Positions 32,377 to 44,719 of a DNA stretch of 64,000 nt are shown here, piece by piece. How positions within the stretch are numbered: position 1 is the first letter of the stretch; every line of letters begins with the position of its first letter. A model generated the notes under the pieces. The model had not been told where the DNA came from. It worked only from the letters and a program-made list of their open reading frames with translations, and ran no database searches. The position numbers were made by a program, and so were the translations under genes. Source of the DNA: Yamagishiella unicocca. Lineage: Eukaryota > Chlorophyta > Chlorophyceae > Chlamydomonadales > Volvocaceae. The stretch is taken from assembly GCA_003116995.1 (NCBI GenBank), contig BDSL01000005.1:124001-188000 (forward strand). The letters are read 5' to 3'.

Positions 32377-35300
32377 TCACTTCCCTCCCTTCTTGGCCTT
32401 CTTCGCCGGGGGAGAAGCGGTCGCCTTGGCCTCCTCCTTGGGCTTGGCCTCCTCCTTCCCCTTCCCCTTGGGTGTATCCTTCTTCCCTTCCTTCCCCTTG
32501 GGTGTATCCTTCTTCTCCTCCTTCCCCTTGGGTGTATCCTTCTTCTCCTCCTTCCCCTTGGGTGTATCCTTCTTCTCCCCCTTCCCCTTGGGCGTGTCCT
32601 TCTTCTTCTCCTCCTCCTTGGCAACGACCTTCTTGGCGTCCTCCTTCTTGGCAGCCGGCACGGTGACCACGAAGCCGAACTCGTGCAGCAGGCGGGCCAG
32701 CCGCAGCTGCTCCTCGGCGTCTCCCCCGGGCACCTTGAGCTGCTTGACGGGCAGCGGGTGCTCCAGGGAGGAGGCCAGTACCTCCGACAGCACCAGCGCG
32801 TACTGGGCCGGGAAGATGGGGCCCTGGAGGCGGCGGCGGCAGAGCGATGCGGCGAGCGGAGGAGGGCGGTGGGAGAAGGCGCGAGGGGAAGGTGTCAGGG
32901 AGAGGTGGCTGCACGCGGCTGCGGCGGCTTGCCCCTCAGGCGTGGCACCGCCCCGTCAACCCACACGTACGACACCCAACTACCTGTCGGGCTGGTACGA
33001 CGGGCAGAACGGAAAGGACCACGTCAGCACACGTTAAAGCCCTCACCTGCAGCTCGGGCTCCTCGTCGTCCTCCTCATCGTCATCTTCGTCATCTTCGTC
33101 ATCGTCGTCACCGCCCTCCTCGTCGCCGCTAACCTCCATCATCTCCGGCTCTTCCTCCTCTTCCTCCTCCTGGTCCTCCTTCTCGGCCTTCTTGCCCTTC
33201 TTGGCGCCCTTCTTGCCCTTGGCTTCCTCCTTCTCCTCCTCCTCAGCCTTCTCCTCCTCTTCCGCCGCCGCCTTTTTACCCTTCTTGCCCTTGGCCTCCT
33301 TCTTCTCCTCCTCAGCCTTCTCCTCCTCCTCCTCCTCATCGCTGCCGTGGACTACGTCGCACGTCGGGTCCCCGCAGTGCCCATGGTCGTGATCGTGGTC
33401 GTGCTCCTCGTCCTCATCCTCGTCCTCATCGTCCGAGTTCGTTGACACCATGTGGGAGAAGCGGCTGTTATTGAGGCACGTGGCCAGCTTCACGTGGGCC
33501 TCCTGATGGTGGTGGTGGTAGTGTGGGAGGGGCGGGGAGGAGGGGACAGCGCGGGGACCGAGGAGGCAGCGGTAAGGGGCTGGCGGCAACGGACGTCTGG
33601 GTGGGTTGGTGGCGGTCAGAGCGCAACAGAGATGTGGAGAGGTGTCCAGCGAGCCTCTTAAATGCTCGCGGACTGGACCGCTCCCGCTGCGATCCAGAGC
33701 CATACGAAAAACACGCCGAGGCGCGCCCTCCCACCTTACATGCCTTCCCCCACCCCCGTAACATCCGCAGCCCCATTCCTCCAACCGCACACTGACCTTC
33801 TTGCCCTCCTTGTCCTTCCCCTCGCCCTCCTTCTCCTCTTCCTCGTCCTCCTCCTCGTCGTCGCTGACCCCCCCCTCCGGCAGCTCCACAGGCACCAGGC
33901 GGAACAGGTTCTTGCCGCGGCAGGCGATGGAGTCCTCGGCCCCCGGCTCCTCGCCCTGGTCCGGAAGCTGGCAGGGGTGCGGCGGGATGCGGCTGCGGAG
34001 GGGAGGGAGCGCGGAGGGAGAGGGAGAGAGCGGAGAGGGGACGGCGGGGGGAACAAGAGTCAGGGTCTTGTGACTTTGGGTTATGGGAACCTTCGTTAGG
34101 TCGCGGCTGTGCACCGGCTGTGCACGCGGGCGCTAGGGGCCGAGGCCCGAGGAAGGATCAAGGTGCCAGCCGCTCCCCCCGCTTCCCTTCCCCGCTCTGC
34201 CGGCCCCATCTCCCCAGCCCCCCTCCCCCCCGGGCTTCCTCTCCCCCCCCCGCACACACCTCCTTAGGAAATCAATCGCGAACTCATCCACGGCCGGGGT
34301 GAGCAGCTCCGTGGGGTTGGCCTCCAGCTGGTCGGCCAGGGCGCGCAGGCCGGCAGCCAGGGTGGCGGCGTCGGGGCGGGCGGCGTCGGTGGCGGCAGCC
34401 GGGTCGGCGGCTTGCATCTCGGCCTGGAGGAGACGGGTATCCAGGAGGGGTGTCCAGGAAGGGTCGGTGAGGGTCAGGAGGACCAGGAAGGAGTCCAATA
34501 GATTCCGGAAAGGGGTTCGGGGCTGAGTCTACAGGCCGATGTGGCCGAGGTGACTCCCCGCTCAGAGTCCGCCCTCCCGCCACCCGAGTCGCCGCAGCTA
34601 CGGCTCAACCCTTCCTGGCGCGACCCCACCTCTGACCAGAGGACCAGACCCCCTGGCGGCCTTGCTGCCAGCTCAGGACACCAGGACACCTGGTGCGGGC
34701 AACCCATCACCCGCCTCCTGCAGGACCTCGAGACCCACCGACTGCTGCTCCCGCCTCGTCCGTGTAACCTCCAAATACACCCCTCCCCGGCCCACCTGCA
34801 TCCCGTGCTTGAAGACGACCCCCAGCGGCAGCCCCCTGCGCAGCTCCAGCGGCAGGGCGCAGCGCGCGTCACCTTGCGCCGCACCGGCAGTCTGGGGGGG
34901 GGGGATGGGCGGAAGGAGCAAGGAGGGGCCGAGAGTCGCGGGTGGGAGGGGAGGAGTAGAGCATGTGCGAGCACATACCCGCCCACCTAGCCATGGGATG
35001 CTCCCGGCCAGTTGTGTGGGACAATCTAATGGCCAGACCTCAACCCGAGCTTTTCGGACGCAAGCCAGCACGCACACGCCCACACGGACCTCCAAGACCG
35101 ACGCCGCCAGGTCCCCCCACGTCCACGACTGGTAGGTGGAGAGGGTCAGGTGGCACGAACCCTCCTCCTGCGCGGGTGCCCACGCGGCAGGGGGTGAGGG
35201 CAGGGGGGAGGGGTTAGGGCCAACAGCGCCACCGGGGCGGACAGCGGGGCAGGGGGTAGCTGAGCCGCCGGCCCACCTTGGCCCCTGGCTGGGTGCCGCC

Positions 35301-37896
35301 AGGGCCCTATGGCGACCACCCCAGCACCACCCAACCCCACTACCGCCGTCCCATCCCCATCGTCCGAGTGCAGGCACCCATGACAGCGGCAGCATTTACC
35401 CCTCCCCACCGCCTACGCAAAAACCGTCACAGCACCACCACCACTGCGCCGTCCAGCACCCTTCCGCCCTTGCATCCAGGACCCGCCCCCAGCACCCCGC
35501 CCCTCCCGCCCCCACCTGCGCCACCGCCTGGTGCACTGTCCCCCGGGGCACGTACAGCACGTCGCCCGGCTGCATCGTCACCTCCAGGATGGGCTCCCCG
35601 AGGCCCTCCTGCGAGGACAGCACCGGAGGGGGGGCAGGCAGGGGGGCACGTTAGTCGTGGCTTGCACGTGGCTGCGGCGCCGCGTGTTTCGGGATCTAGC
35701 CCGCCACCATCACCGCCCTCCCCGCCACCGCCACCTCCAGTTACCCCCCCAGCCCACACCCCCGGTCCCCACCTGCGGCAGATCTCCGGAAGACTTGTTG
35801 GGCAGCTCGAAGCCGTTCACCGGCTTGTAGAGCCGCCACTTCTTGGAGCCTGCAGGGGGGAGACAGCGAGGGGAGCGGAGGGCCAGGGGCGAGATGGGTC
35901 ACAAGGGCCCCCTACCGTCCCGCCCTCCCAGCTCGGCTGACCCTACCGCCGGCCCCAGTGTGCCCCCCATGCGCCTAGACAAACACCTCGTGTTGCAGCA
36001 CACCAGAGCGCACCACGCTGGCGAGACGCCACCCGGGCCCCGCCCTCCTCGCCCCGCCCCGCCCCCCGCCCCCACCTTGTGTCTGGCACACCAATAGCTC
36101 CACGTCATCATGGTGCGGCGCCAGCCCCTGGCCGTTGCGCGGTGTCACGTAGGCGTTGCAGCCCACCAGGCAGCCCGTCTGGGTCTCCAGCGCCGCCACC
36201 AGCCGCCACAGCCCGTTGACGACTCGCTGCGGCTGGTGCAGCTGCAGGGTGGCGCCGGCGGAGTCGTGCAGCTGGCGGAGGGTGTCGCTGTCGGCGAACT
36301 GAAGCAGCAAGGACGACAACGACGGGGAGAAGGGAAGGGGAGAGGGGGCAGAAAGGGGAGGGGAGGGCCACTAGGTACTGGATCCGGCCACTGGGTGTAG
36401 ATACCGCAGGAGGAGGAGGATGGTGCCGCCACAGCGGCTGGCGCCAGTGGCGGTGGCGGCAGCGGCGACGGCGCATCTGCGGCCGCCCTCTCACCGGGGG
36501 CTGCGCCTGGTGGAGGTGCTGGCCTCTGGCATGGAGCTGCCGCCAACTCCGCGACCGTTGCCGCCACCGCCACTGGCGCTGCTGCTCCCTTGCCGACCCA
36601 CAAGCCCCGGGAAGCCGGATACCCGCCCTCGGCTACCCCTCCAGGCCCGCCCCTCCCCGGCCCCTCTTCCCAGCCCAGCCCCTCCCTCCCCGGCCCCCGA
36701 CCCACATCTCCGCCGATGGTCTGGCGCTCTCCGTCGATGTAGCGTGCCGCCACCACATCCCGTCCGAACATGAGCGGACCAATGGCCCGGACCATCTGGT
36801 CGTCAACGTCTGAGCGGGCGGGCGCGCAGGGCACGGAGGGGAGGGCCGGGCGGGAGTGGGGCCGGAGGAGGGAGCAGGGCGGGTTGGCAAAATGGCGGCA
36901 GCATGGGGAGAGAGAACGGTGCAGTGCGGCAGGCAGGCGCAATGCTGCTTTAGTAAGGGTCCGGGCGGGATGGGGCGGGGTCGGGCACAGGTAGCGACTA
37001 GGGCGGCGACTTGTTTGGCAAGGCCGCGGCAGATGCCATGACGGGTGTTGGAGTGTGGCGCCGCGATCACAGAAAGTGTGCCCGCAGGTGCAAATCCCGC
37101 ACACTGCGCCTTGTTTGGCCCTTGGCGCGACACCATCAGGTGCCAGGACCAAGCAGAACCCACCATCATCCATGGTAAGCGCGTCACCCTTGGTCCCAGG
37201 GTCCTTATCCATAAGGATCATGGTGCCAGCCTCCAGCTGGTCCGCCACAGTAGTCAGCGCGTCAATGCTGAAGAGGCCCTCGAAGAACTTCTTGCGCTCC
37301 TCATCCGCGGGCACGTGCAGTGGCTTGCGCTCCCAGTACTCCGACGTGAACTCCGATAGCTCCTAAATCGTTTTTGAGGGTAAGCGCGAGGTGTTTTGTG
37401 TAGTAAAGACGTTGAATCAGGGGCTTGCGCCCATTGGCGGGAAGTGCAGAAGTATGCCTTACGCCATCCAGGAGCACCCATGCAGTCCTTAGATGGCAAC
37501 GATAAAATCAAATTGCGCCATCCTGCTGTCGAAAGGATGCTTGCGCTCCAAAAATGGCTAGCTGATCTATGCATTCAACTGGTCCCACGGCGCGTAACAC
37601 GTTAACCCGTTGTAACAGAGTAACGGGTGCTGATTTGGCTACGATAGGGACAGAATGGCAATGGGAGGATGACCCCTGCCACTTTGTCCCGTTCATGTGT
37701 CGGAGCGGCGGCTTGAAGCCAAAGTTCCCAAACGCCACACCTTAGGCGCAATCAAGAACTGCAGCGGGTTGATGTCGATGGGCCCTGGTGAAAATGGCTC
37801 CACCTCCTCGTCCTCCTCCTCTTCCTCCTCAACATCCGCCGCCTCAACCTCCTTGGGAGGAGCGGCTTCACCACCCGAAAGCTTCCTTTTCGCCAT
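32377..37896 (-). CDS. NO66/RIOX-like JmjC oxygenase (772 aa)
   Basis: Twelve exons, every phase consistent: 37741-37896, 37134-37362, 36706-36809, 36076-36298, 35773-35849, 35516-35608, 35090-35167, 34796-34891, 34260-34423, 33797-33992, 33047-33502 and 32377-32823. The NO66/MINA family comprises Fe(II)/2-oxoglutarate oxygenases that hydroxylate ribosomal-protein histidines (histone demethylation has also been claimed), mainly in nucleolus and nucleus. Visible family signatures are the entry motif [11 protein letters not shown], the iron ligands HxD in [10 protein letters not shown] (about residue 225) and a second His in PRGTVHQAV (about 290). [10 protein letters not shown] and [14 protein letters not shown] also fit. 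The winged-helix-like C-terminal half is retained ([15 protein letters not shown], then the last exon [16 protein letters not shown]). An acidic N-terminus, a large acidic/Lys insert with a His-rich cluster, and a C-terminal Lys repeat are additions. Confidence 0.85.
32461..32604 (-). repeat. 30-bp coding repeat in the NO66-like gene
   Basis: Five tandem copies of a 30-bp unit with starts at 32461, 32491, 32521, 32551 and 32581 encode a 10-residue [14 protein letters not shown] repeat near the C-terminus. Lys-rich, histone-H1-like repeats of this kind often act as nuclear or nucleolar retention signals. Confidence 0.92.
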
Positions 37897-38794
37897 GTCT
37901 ACTAATAGCAAGAGATAACAGATTAAACTGTGAAAGAAAATTACACCAGTACCGTTACAGAAAATATGCTGTGCATATTTGCGCGCGGCATCGACACGGG
38001 TCTCCGGAGCGGGCCCAACGCGGAATCCAGGCGCGGCTCGCCCTAGGAAATCCAGCCCCAAGCCCTAATACATTTCATCTAGCCTTAACCAACTAACTAG
38101 CATTGCCTAGGAAACGCACCGATTAGCCGCAAACATTTGAAAATCTTTATTGTGCCGTTGACCAGCCACCGTACTTTCACACCTCATGGTACTCCCCGCG
38201 TCGCCAGGCTACCCAACGACACCCCCTTGGCGAAAACCCGGCCCCTAAATGGGAGAGGGGAGACAGGCGCCGTACCGAATACTTTAGCCCAAGCTGCTGG
38301 TGCGGTTTGCTTTCACGCATCCTGCTGACCGTCTCATCCAGTCTCCGCCAATCACACGCAAACAGCGGGACCGCTATTCAGCGCGCTGTCTGTATTCCCC
38401 GTCCTACGGCCCCGCTGCGCTTCTTGGGCGATGACACAGTTGTGCACTAGCCCTTACCACCACCTCTGCCGCCCTCAGTTTGTCGGCCGTGGATTCGCGG
38501 ATCCTCTTATAAACCCTTACCACTGATCATGAGAAAATCTAGTGCCATCTGTCACGTGTGGCGGCAGTGGGCAAGGGCCACCTCGTCCCACATGGTGGCC
38601 CCGGCCCCACCGCCCCGTCTCCCGCATCACCCTCCTGGGCGCCCCACTCCACATGCCCCCAGCTGCTCCTCCGGATCTGTTCCGTTGCCTGTACACCCGC
38701 GCCTCGCCTAGCAGCGCGCGCTCAGCGCCTGACCCCAGCGGCCGCCTGACACCACATCACCCCACATCAGCGCCTGACCCCACCTCGCCCCACA
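37897..38794. other. Spacer between the NO66-like gene and gene I
   Basis: The 3' flank of gene I and promoter of the NO66-like gene. Two TGTAA motifs on the minus strand (37941 and 37955) lie only about 50 bases upstream of the NO66-like ATG. A GCGCCTGACCCCA-like short duplication occurs at 38728-38800. Confidence 0.5.
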
Positions 38795-41700
38795 TCAGCG
38801 CCTGGCACCAGCGGCCGCCTGACCCACCGGCCCGCCGCCGTCTCCCCGCAGCATCGCCACCGCCGCCAGCATATCCTCCACACTGCCAATGGAAGAGGCG
38901 TTGGGGCCGGAGGTGTTTCCGGCAGTGGAGGGCGGCGTGGAGGCGGGGCCGGAGCGATGACGCGGCCCCGCCGCCGTGGTGACGTCAAAGTACCCCTCGT
39001 CGCGGCCCTCCAGGTTGCCGTAAACGACGTCGTCGCCGCCGCCGGCGGCGTGTTCCCCCGGCGGGCTGCCGGCCACCCCTGCCGCCGTGTTGGCGGGCAG
39101 CGTGAGGAGACCGCCGCCGTCGGTGTTGCAGTTGGCCGGGGTGCTGACGGCATTTGTTCGGAGGGTGTGTATGGCGGCGCTGTACAGCTGCCGCTCGGCG
39201 CGGCTCATCGCCAGGTGGCCCGAAGCAGCCGCCACCGACGACCTGGCGTGCGGTGCTGCGCCCCCTCGTGCCCCCGCCTCGCCCCTGGGTGCCCCTCGCC
39301 GGATGTCCAGGCTGCTCCGGGTGTCTTTGAGGCACTTGGAGATGAACGCGCTCTCCAGGGAGGCGGCGGAGGAGCAGGACGAGCCGCCGTCTCCGCCGCC
39401 GTCGCGGTCGTCGTCGTCGTCGTCATCGTCGCGGCTCTCGTCGCTACCTCCGGCTCCAAGGGCACCGCGGCGGCGGGCCGGCGCCGCCGGCGTTGCTGCC
39501 CCTGGGAGGTCGCGGTGTCCCTTGGGTCGCCGCTGCGTGGGTTGCGGTGGTTCCGGAGCGGCGGCGCTGGTGCCCTCGTCGATTGTGTTTCGCGCCAGGG
39601 AGGCGATAGAGCGGTACATCTCGCCTGAGGAGGACGAGCCGCCGCCGCCGCCGGAGCAGGGAGAGCCGTCCAAGTGGCCGGTGAAGCCGTAAAAGGCTGG
39701 GTGAGAACCACCGACGGCGTACGGGCCGTATATGACCCCCTCCTGCTGGTGCTGTTGCTGGTGGCGGTAATGTGGGTCGTGGTGGCTGGGGTGCTGCGGG
39801 CGGTGCTGCTGCTTGCGGCGGTGGCTGAGCGCGGAGGCGGCCGAGGCGCTGTCGAGGGAGGAAGGCGCTGCCGCCAGCCGGACCGCCGGCACCACCGTAC
39901 GGACATTAGGACGTGGCCCGGGACCCCAGCGTGGCCCGTCGTACAGTCCGCCGTACATCCCAGCCGGCTGCTGGTCGCCGCTGCTCCCAGACGATGGTGG
40001 GCGCTGCTGCAGAGCGTCGTCCTCTGTGATGGGCGCCAGGGCCAGATGGTGCGCGGGCGGCGGCAGGGGGCCGGCGGAGCGGAGCGCGGGCGCGGGTGCG
40101 GGGCGCTGCGGGTGCGGGTGCGGGTGCGGGTGCGGGCAAGGCAGATGAGGGTCGGGGGCATCGGCGGGTTGGGCGGGCGCGGGGGTTGCGGGATCAGTGT
40201 GTTTTTGATGGCGGTGTCCAGGACAGGGAGGTAGCGAGTGTGACCCCCTGAGGACTTGGAACTGCGGTCCACATGGCAGGGGGCTGACGTGGCAGCTGGA
40301 TAAGGCCCTGCAAGGGCTGCTCGACAAGGCCCAGTGATGCCCGGTTTTGGTGGCCGAGTGCTGTCCGTTGACCCACCCAGCCATCCAACAGTAAGTTTAG
40401 GGAGTGTGCACCGTAGGATTGCCCTGCCGCCCTGCCCTGTTGCTTATGTCTCCGCAACCGCACCCACCTGGCCGGAGCGGCGCGCGGCTGGTCGGTGGTG
40501 GGCGCTGTGAGCACCGCTGAGTACCTCGCGGGAGGAAGGGGGCTGCTGGGTGTAGGGCGGAGGCTGGACGTGGGAGTGGGTGTGCCAGCGGCTGGCATTG
40601 CTTGCGCTGCTGCTGCCGGGGCCGTAGCCCGGGACTGCGTGGGGAGGCAGGCGGGGAGGGGGGGTAGGAGGGGAGACACGACCCAGCTAGCAACCGCAGC
40701 TACAACCGCACAGCTTCCTTCCCCGCTGGTGGGTGACGGACCACGACGCAATCCACCCGGCGCGCCCAACCCAACTCACCGTGAGCGTGGGTCCCAGCCG
40801 ACATGAGCTGCTGCTGCGGTGGCGGCAACCGCCACTGGTCGTTGGTGCCGTACAATGCCCCCGCCGCAGGCGGCAGCCCCGGCCTGGCAGCCCTCTTGGA
40901 CTGCGCCTTCTGGAAGGCCTGGATGCGCGCCATAGTCTCGGAGAACAGGATGGCCTGCAGCGGACCCGCCTGGCGCCGGGACACGCGCACGCCTAAGGTG
41001 GGAAAGTCAGGGTGGAGAGGGAGGGGTGCGAGGGAGGTCGAGTTGGGGCAGCGGAAGGGGAGGGCGGCCAGGAGTCTAAACGGTGCGGTCGGGGAACACC
41101 GCGTCGTCAGGTGGTGAGCGGACTGGGGTGCGGCCTCAGCGGGGTACGGCAGACCGCCCACCGCACCAACCGACCCAAAACGCACACCCCTTGTCATGAC
41201 CCAGGGAGCGGGCACGACCCACCCCACCTGACATGACTTCTGCCACTTTGCCCCACTCGCGCCGGGCGTACGATAGCAGCGCCTCCCGATTGTCCATTGC
41301 CGCTAGCTGCGCCAGCAGGCGAGGCCTCTCCGCCGCCAGCTTCCGACCCAGTGAGCCGCCGCCGGGGGGCGCCCCGCCGCCCGGGCACCGCTGCTGCTGC
41401 TGCTGCTGCTGGGGCATCATCTCCAGAAGCGAGTCCACCAGCTTCAGCCTGCGAGCGGTTGTTTGGTGGGGGGTGGGTGGGGTGGGAAGGGGGTAAGAGC
41501 GGGGACTCAGCAATACACCGCATTTGGAGTGCCAGGGTGAAGTTTGGTACCTTGGCCTGGAGGGCCGCTGCCAAGCACACCAACCTGCCTCCCCGCATTA
41601 CCCACCTGAGCACGTGTTTGTTCCTGGCCGCCGCCACCTCCGCCAGCTCCTCCTCCAGCTGGGCCACCAGGGACAGCACCTCGGAGGAGATGTCCTCCGA

Positions 41701-43585
41701 CCCCACGACGCCGCCAGCACCAGCGCCGCCACCTGCCCCCCGGCCGGCGTCACTTTCGGCTTCAGCATCGTCACGCTGCTGACGGATATGCCAGCCGCCA
41801 GCACCGCCGCCGCCGTCGGGACGAGTGGTGCCGCCGCCGTTGTACGGCACGATACCAAGTCCGGCCTCTGGGCTGGTGCCGTAGTAGGTGCGGTGTCTTG
41901 GAATGGTCCCGACCGCGGCCCCCAAGGGGCCCTCCACTGCAGGGGGGTGAGGGACACCGCTGGTGCCGCCGGCGTACGAGCAGGTGACGGAGTTGGTTGC
42001 CAGGCGGCGCGGGCCCTCGGACAGCAGCACCTCCGAAAAGGCCATGTCCATATCGTTGGCGCCGCCGCCGGGCCCTGGGCCGTACAGAATGCCGTACTGG
42101 CCGGGGCCGTCCTGACGGCTCCCGCCGCCGCTGCCGGGCCTGCCGCTGGACAGCGGGGATGCCGTGCGGCCGCGGCGATGGCTGGCAGCGGCGGTGGCGC
42201 CCGTCCCTGGCGGCAGCTGCCCTAAGCTGGCGCGGACACCGCCGCCACCCGAACCACCATCGCCGCCACCATTGGCGGCCCACTGGGGTCGCGGGCGGGC
42301 GGCCACAGCGCCGGGGCTGCTGGACGGGAGGGTGCTGCCGCCGCGGCCGCCGCGAGGGGAGCGGCTCGCGCTGCTGCGGTCGCCTGTCGGGGAGGGACGC
42401 GGGCGGGCGCTGGTGCGCGGCGCGAGGAGCGAGACGCCCTCGCTGCCCCGGCCCGCTGCTGCCGCCGCCGCCTGGGCGGCTGCGCTGCCAGATGTCACGC
42501 TGTGGCCGCTGGCGGTCGTGTTATTGTTGTTGCTGCCGTTGTTGCTGTTTATCGCCGAGCCCGAGTGCGGCTGCTGTTTCCAAGGCGGCAGCACCACCAG
42601 CTGGGAAGAGCCCCGGGGGACAGCGGCTGGCGCCGCCGTCGCCGGGGGGCCGCTTGTGGCGGCTGCAATGATCTTGGCGGTGGCCGCGGACTTTAAGGAT
42701 CTGGGAGATCTCTTGGCTCCAGGGGAGCAGGACTTGGGTGACGGCGGGGGCTTGCTGCTTCCGGAGGTGAGCTTCCGCTTGACTGCGGCGTGGTGTGAGA
42801 GGGGCGGGAGGCCACGCGGTTAGGTGGTTGTAAAAATAACCTGAAAGGGGCTGGGAGGGTGGTTGGAAAAATATCCTGTAAGAGGCTGGGTGGGTGTAGG
42901 CTGGCTGACGGTTGGGGTGGGCGCGGACCACGCTGTTAATCGTCCCAGCGCCGAACGGTAACGGACCCTCCCCAGAGGTTTCGGAGCAGCCAGCAGGTAC
43001 GGCGTTTCTCCCTCAGGCGGTGCCCCACTGCACACTCACATTTCGTCAGGAGGCGGCGGAGGATGCCCTTCTTCTGGCCGGCAGCCTCCTGCAGGCCGGG
43101 CGGGGTGCAGTGGATGGGCCGGTCGAGAGTGCTTTGCAGCTGTGTGCTCCACCACGTGCCATCCCACCGCAGAAAGAACATCATGAGCAACGCCAACCGC
43201 ACGCCGCCAACCCGCCCACATACAACCGCTTCGGGGGAGCGAACGCCATGGCGGCTGTTCGCCACCGCTGGACATTCCGCTTATACGTTTGAACGTGAGC
43301 GTTTTCCAGTTAATTCAACCGCTTCCGTACACTGTGCAAAGACGCCTCGCGTCTCCCCTCTACGCAGACCCTGACCCACAATCCCTAACCCCGCAGACCC
43401 ACTCCCTGGCCCACCTGCAGCTTCTTAGGATCCAGTTGAAGGCTGGCGACCCCGTCAACGCCGCCGTATGGGTCGTACTCTAGGTTGTAGTTGTAATCAT
43501 CTAGGTCGCGTGGCAGGTGGGCCGCCCTGTCGGCGCCTTCTGCGGGCGCCGCGACACCTTCATCGCGGCCCGGGTGGCGCGGCAT
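38795..43585 (-). CDS. Gene I: low-complexity protein of unknown function (1154 aa)
   Basis: Seven exons, phases consistent: 43415-43585, 43040-43088, 41606-42782, 41228-41448, 40780-40992, 40468-40634 and 38795-40261. They total 3465 nt. The ordered-looking parts are an N-terminal segment (LDDYNYNLEYDPYGGVDGV), a basic patch across exons 2-3 (KKGILRRLLTKFKRK), and a predicted helix before the exon 3/4 junction (LVAQLEEELAEVAAARNKHV). These are followed by RLKLVDSLLEMMPQ and a Gln run, then ETMARIQAFQKAQSKRA. The rest is Ser/Gly/Pro/Gln/His-rich, with an HPHPHPHP run and an Asp run. There is no signal peptide or membrane segment. The composition suggests a regulatory or scaffolding protein, but I recognise no family. 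It is divergent to the CDC50 gene. Confidence 0.58.
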
Positions 43586-44719
43586 CGCCCCGCTGTGTCG
43601 TCAGGGGGGCGACACCGGCAGGGACACTTTCAGACCGCCGTTTCAAAAATGAAAGGCCTGATGCAAGGTCGCTCTCGATAGGATTACGTGAAGGGCAGGG
43701 CAGTAGGCAGATCACGTCATCCTCTGCGATGTGGAAGAACGCAGCAGGTGCTTGGCTTAGGGAGACGTTTCGGCGGGAGACAACGCAAGATAAGCAGGCT
43801 TGCAGCGGAGGCGATGCGCGTGATGGGAGCTAGCACGGTACTTGTGAGTAACAGGAGGAACAGAGCGCCTAGGATGAGGCTGGTTCGCGTCGAAAGGCCA
43901 CCCTTGCGACGGCAGAGGAAGAGCTGGGAAGAGCCGCAAGCGAACGGCTGGCGGTGCCTAATCCAGGTCGCGCTAGCTGGCGTACCTTGTTACCTGGTCT
44001 TTTGTTTCGAAGTAAAGCGTCCGAGGGGTTAGGCGGGCCACGCGGCAGGACTGCTTGGAGGCAGCACTGTGCGCGGAGTCAGCGGCGCAGTATTTTTCTA
44101 CAGGTTCTTCCAAATAAATTATTCAGCTAATCACCGCACTTCAGTGACCACAATGTATGTCTGCTGTAAGTTTGGCTGCGTTAGTGAAGGTAAAAATGTG
44201 GGCCGTAACTTTGGAGGAGTTCCCGCCCAATCTGTCCCCGACCATGTCGGCGCAATTTTTCGTGAACTCAAGTGACGCCGCACACACCGTCACAGCTGAC
44301 ACCCATCTTCCGTCCAGCAACAAAACAAAATGATACCTTTCCTGCAGAGATTCCCCTGTAGGCAGGCCAAGTACTTTCGCCACCTCGTGATGCCCTCTGT
44401 TGACCCGTGGGTCGCAGCGGAGAGGCTGATGACAGACAGCGCCACGGCCACCAATGGCGCGACAGCCATGCACGACGTTATCAGACATATTAGTACTATT
44501 TATTGCTCTCAGCGCTAATCGCCTTGCGCGTCAACTGATCCGCCGCTGACTATCGTATCTCGCCCTTTTACGGCCATCGCTCATTCAAATAACTCCGACG
44601 GATATCCTGCTCAGATAATTTGTCTGCTTCTCCGGTCTGAAACCCCAGGCCACGCACTCGTACAGAGGGACAGCTGTGGGCGCCGTAAAGGCGAGTGCCG
44701 GAGCACCACCGGCAGCAGC
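43586..44719. other. Divergent spacer between gene I and the CDC50 gene
   Basis: It should contain both promoters. I see no clear core-promoter motif and no supported exon. Confidence 0.5.

Noticed and set aside
32063..33392. Plus-strand frames with [13 protein letters not shown] and Ser runs
   Set aside because: Antisense to the Lys and acidic repeats of the NO66-like gene.
39205..40272. A second minus-strand frame of 355 codons within gene I
   Set aside because: A shifted frame of exon 7. The phase chain from the upstream exons selects the other frame.
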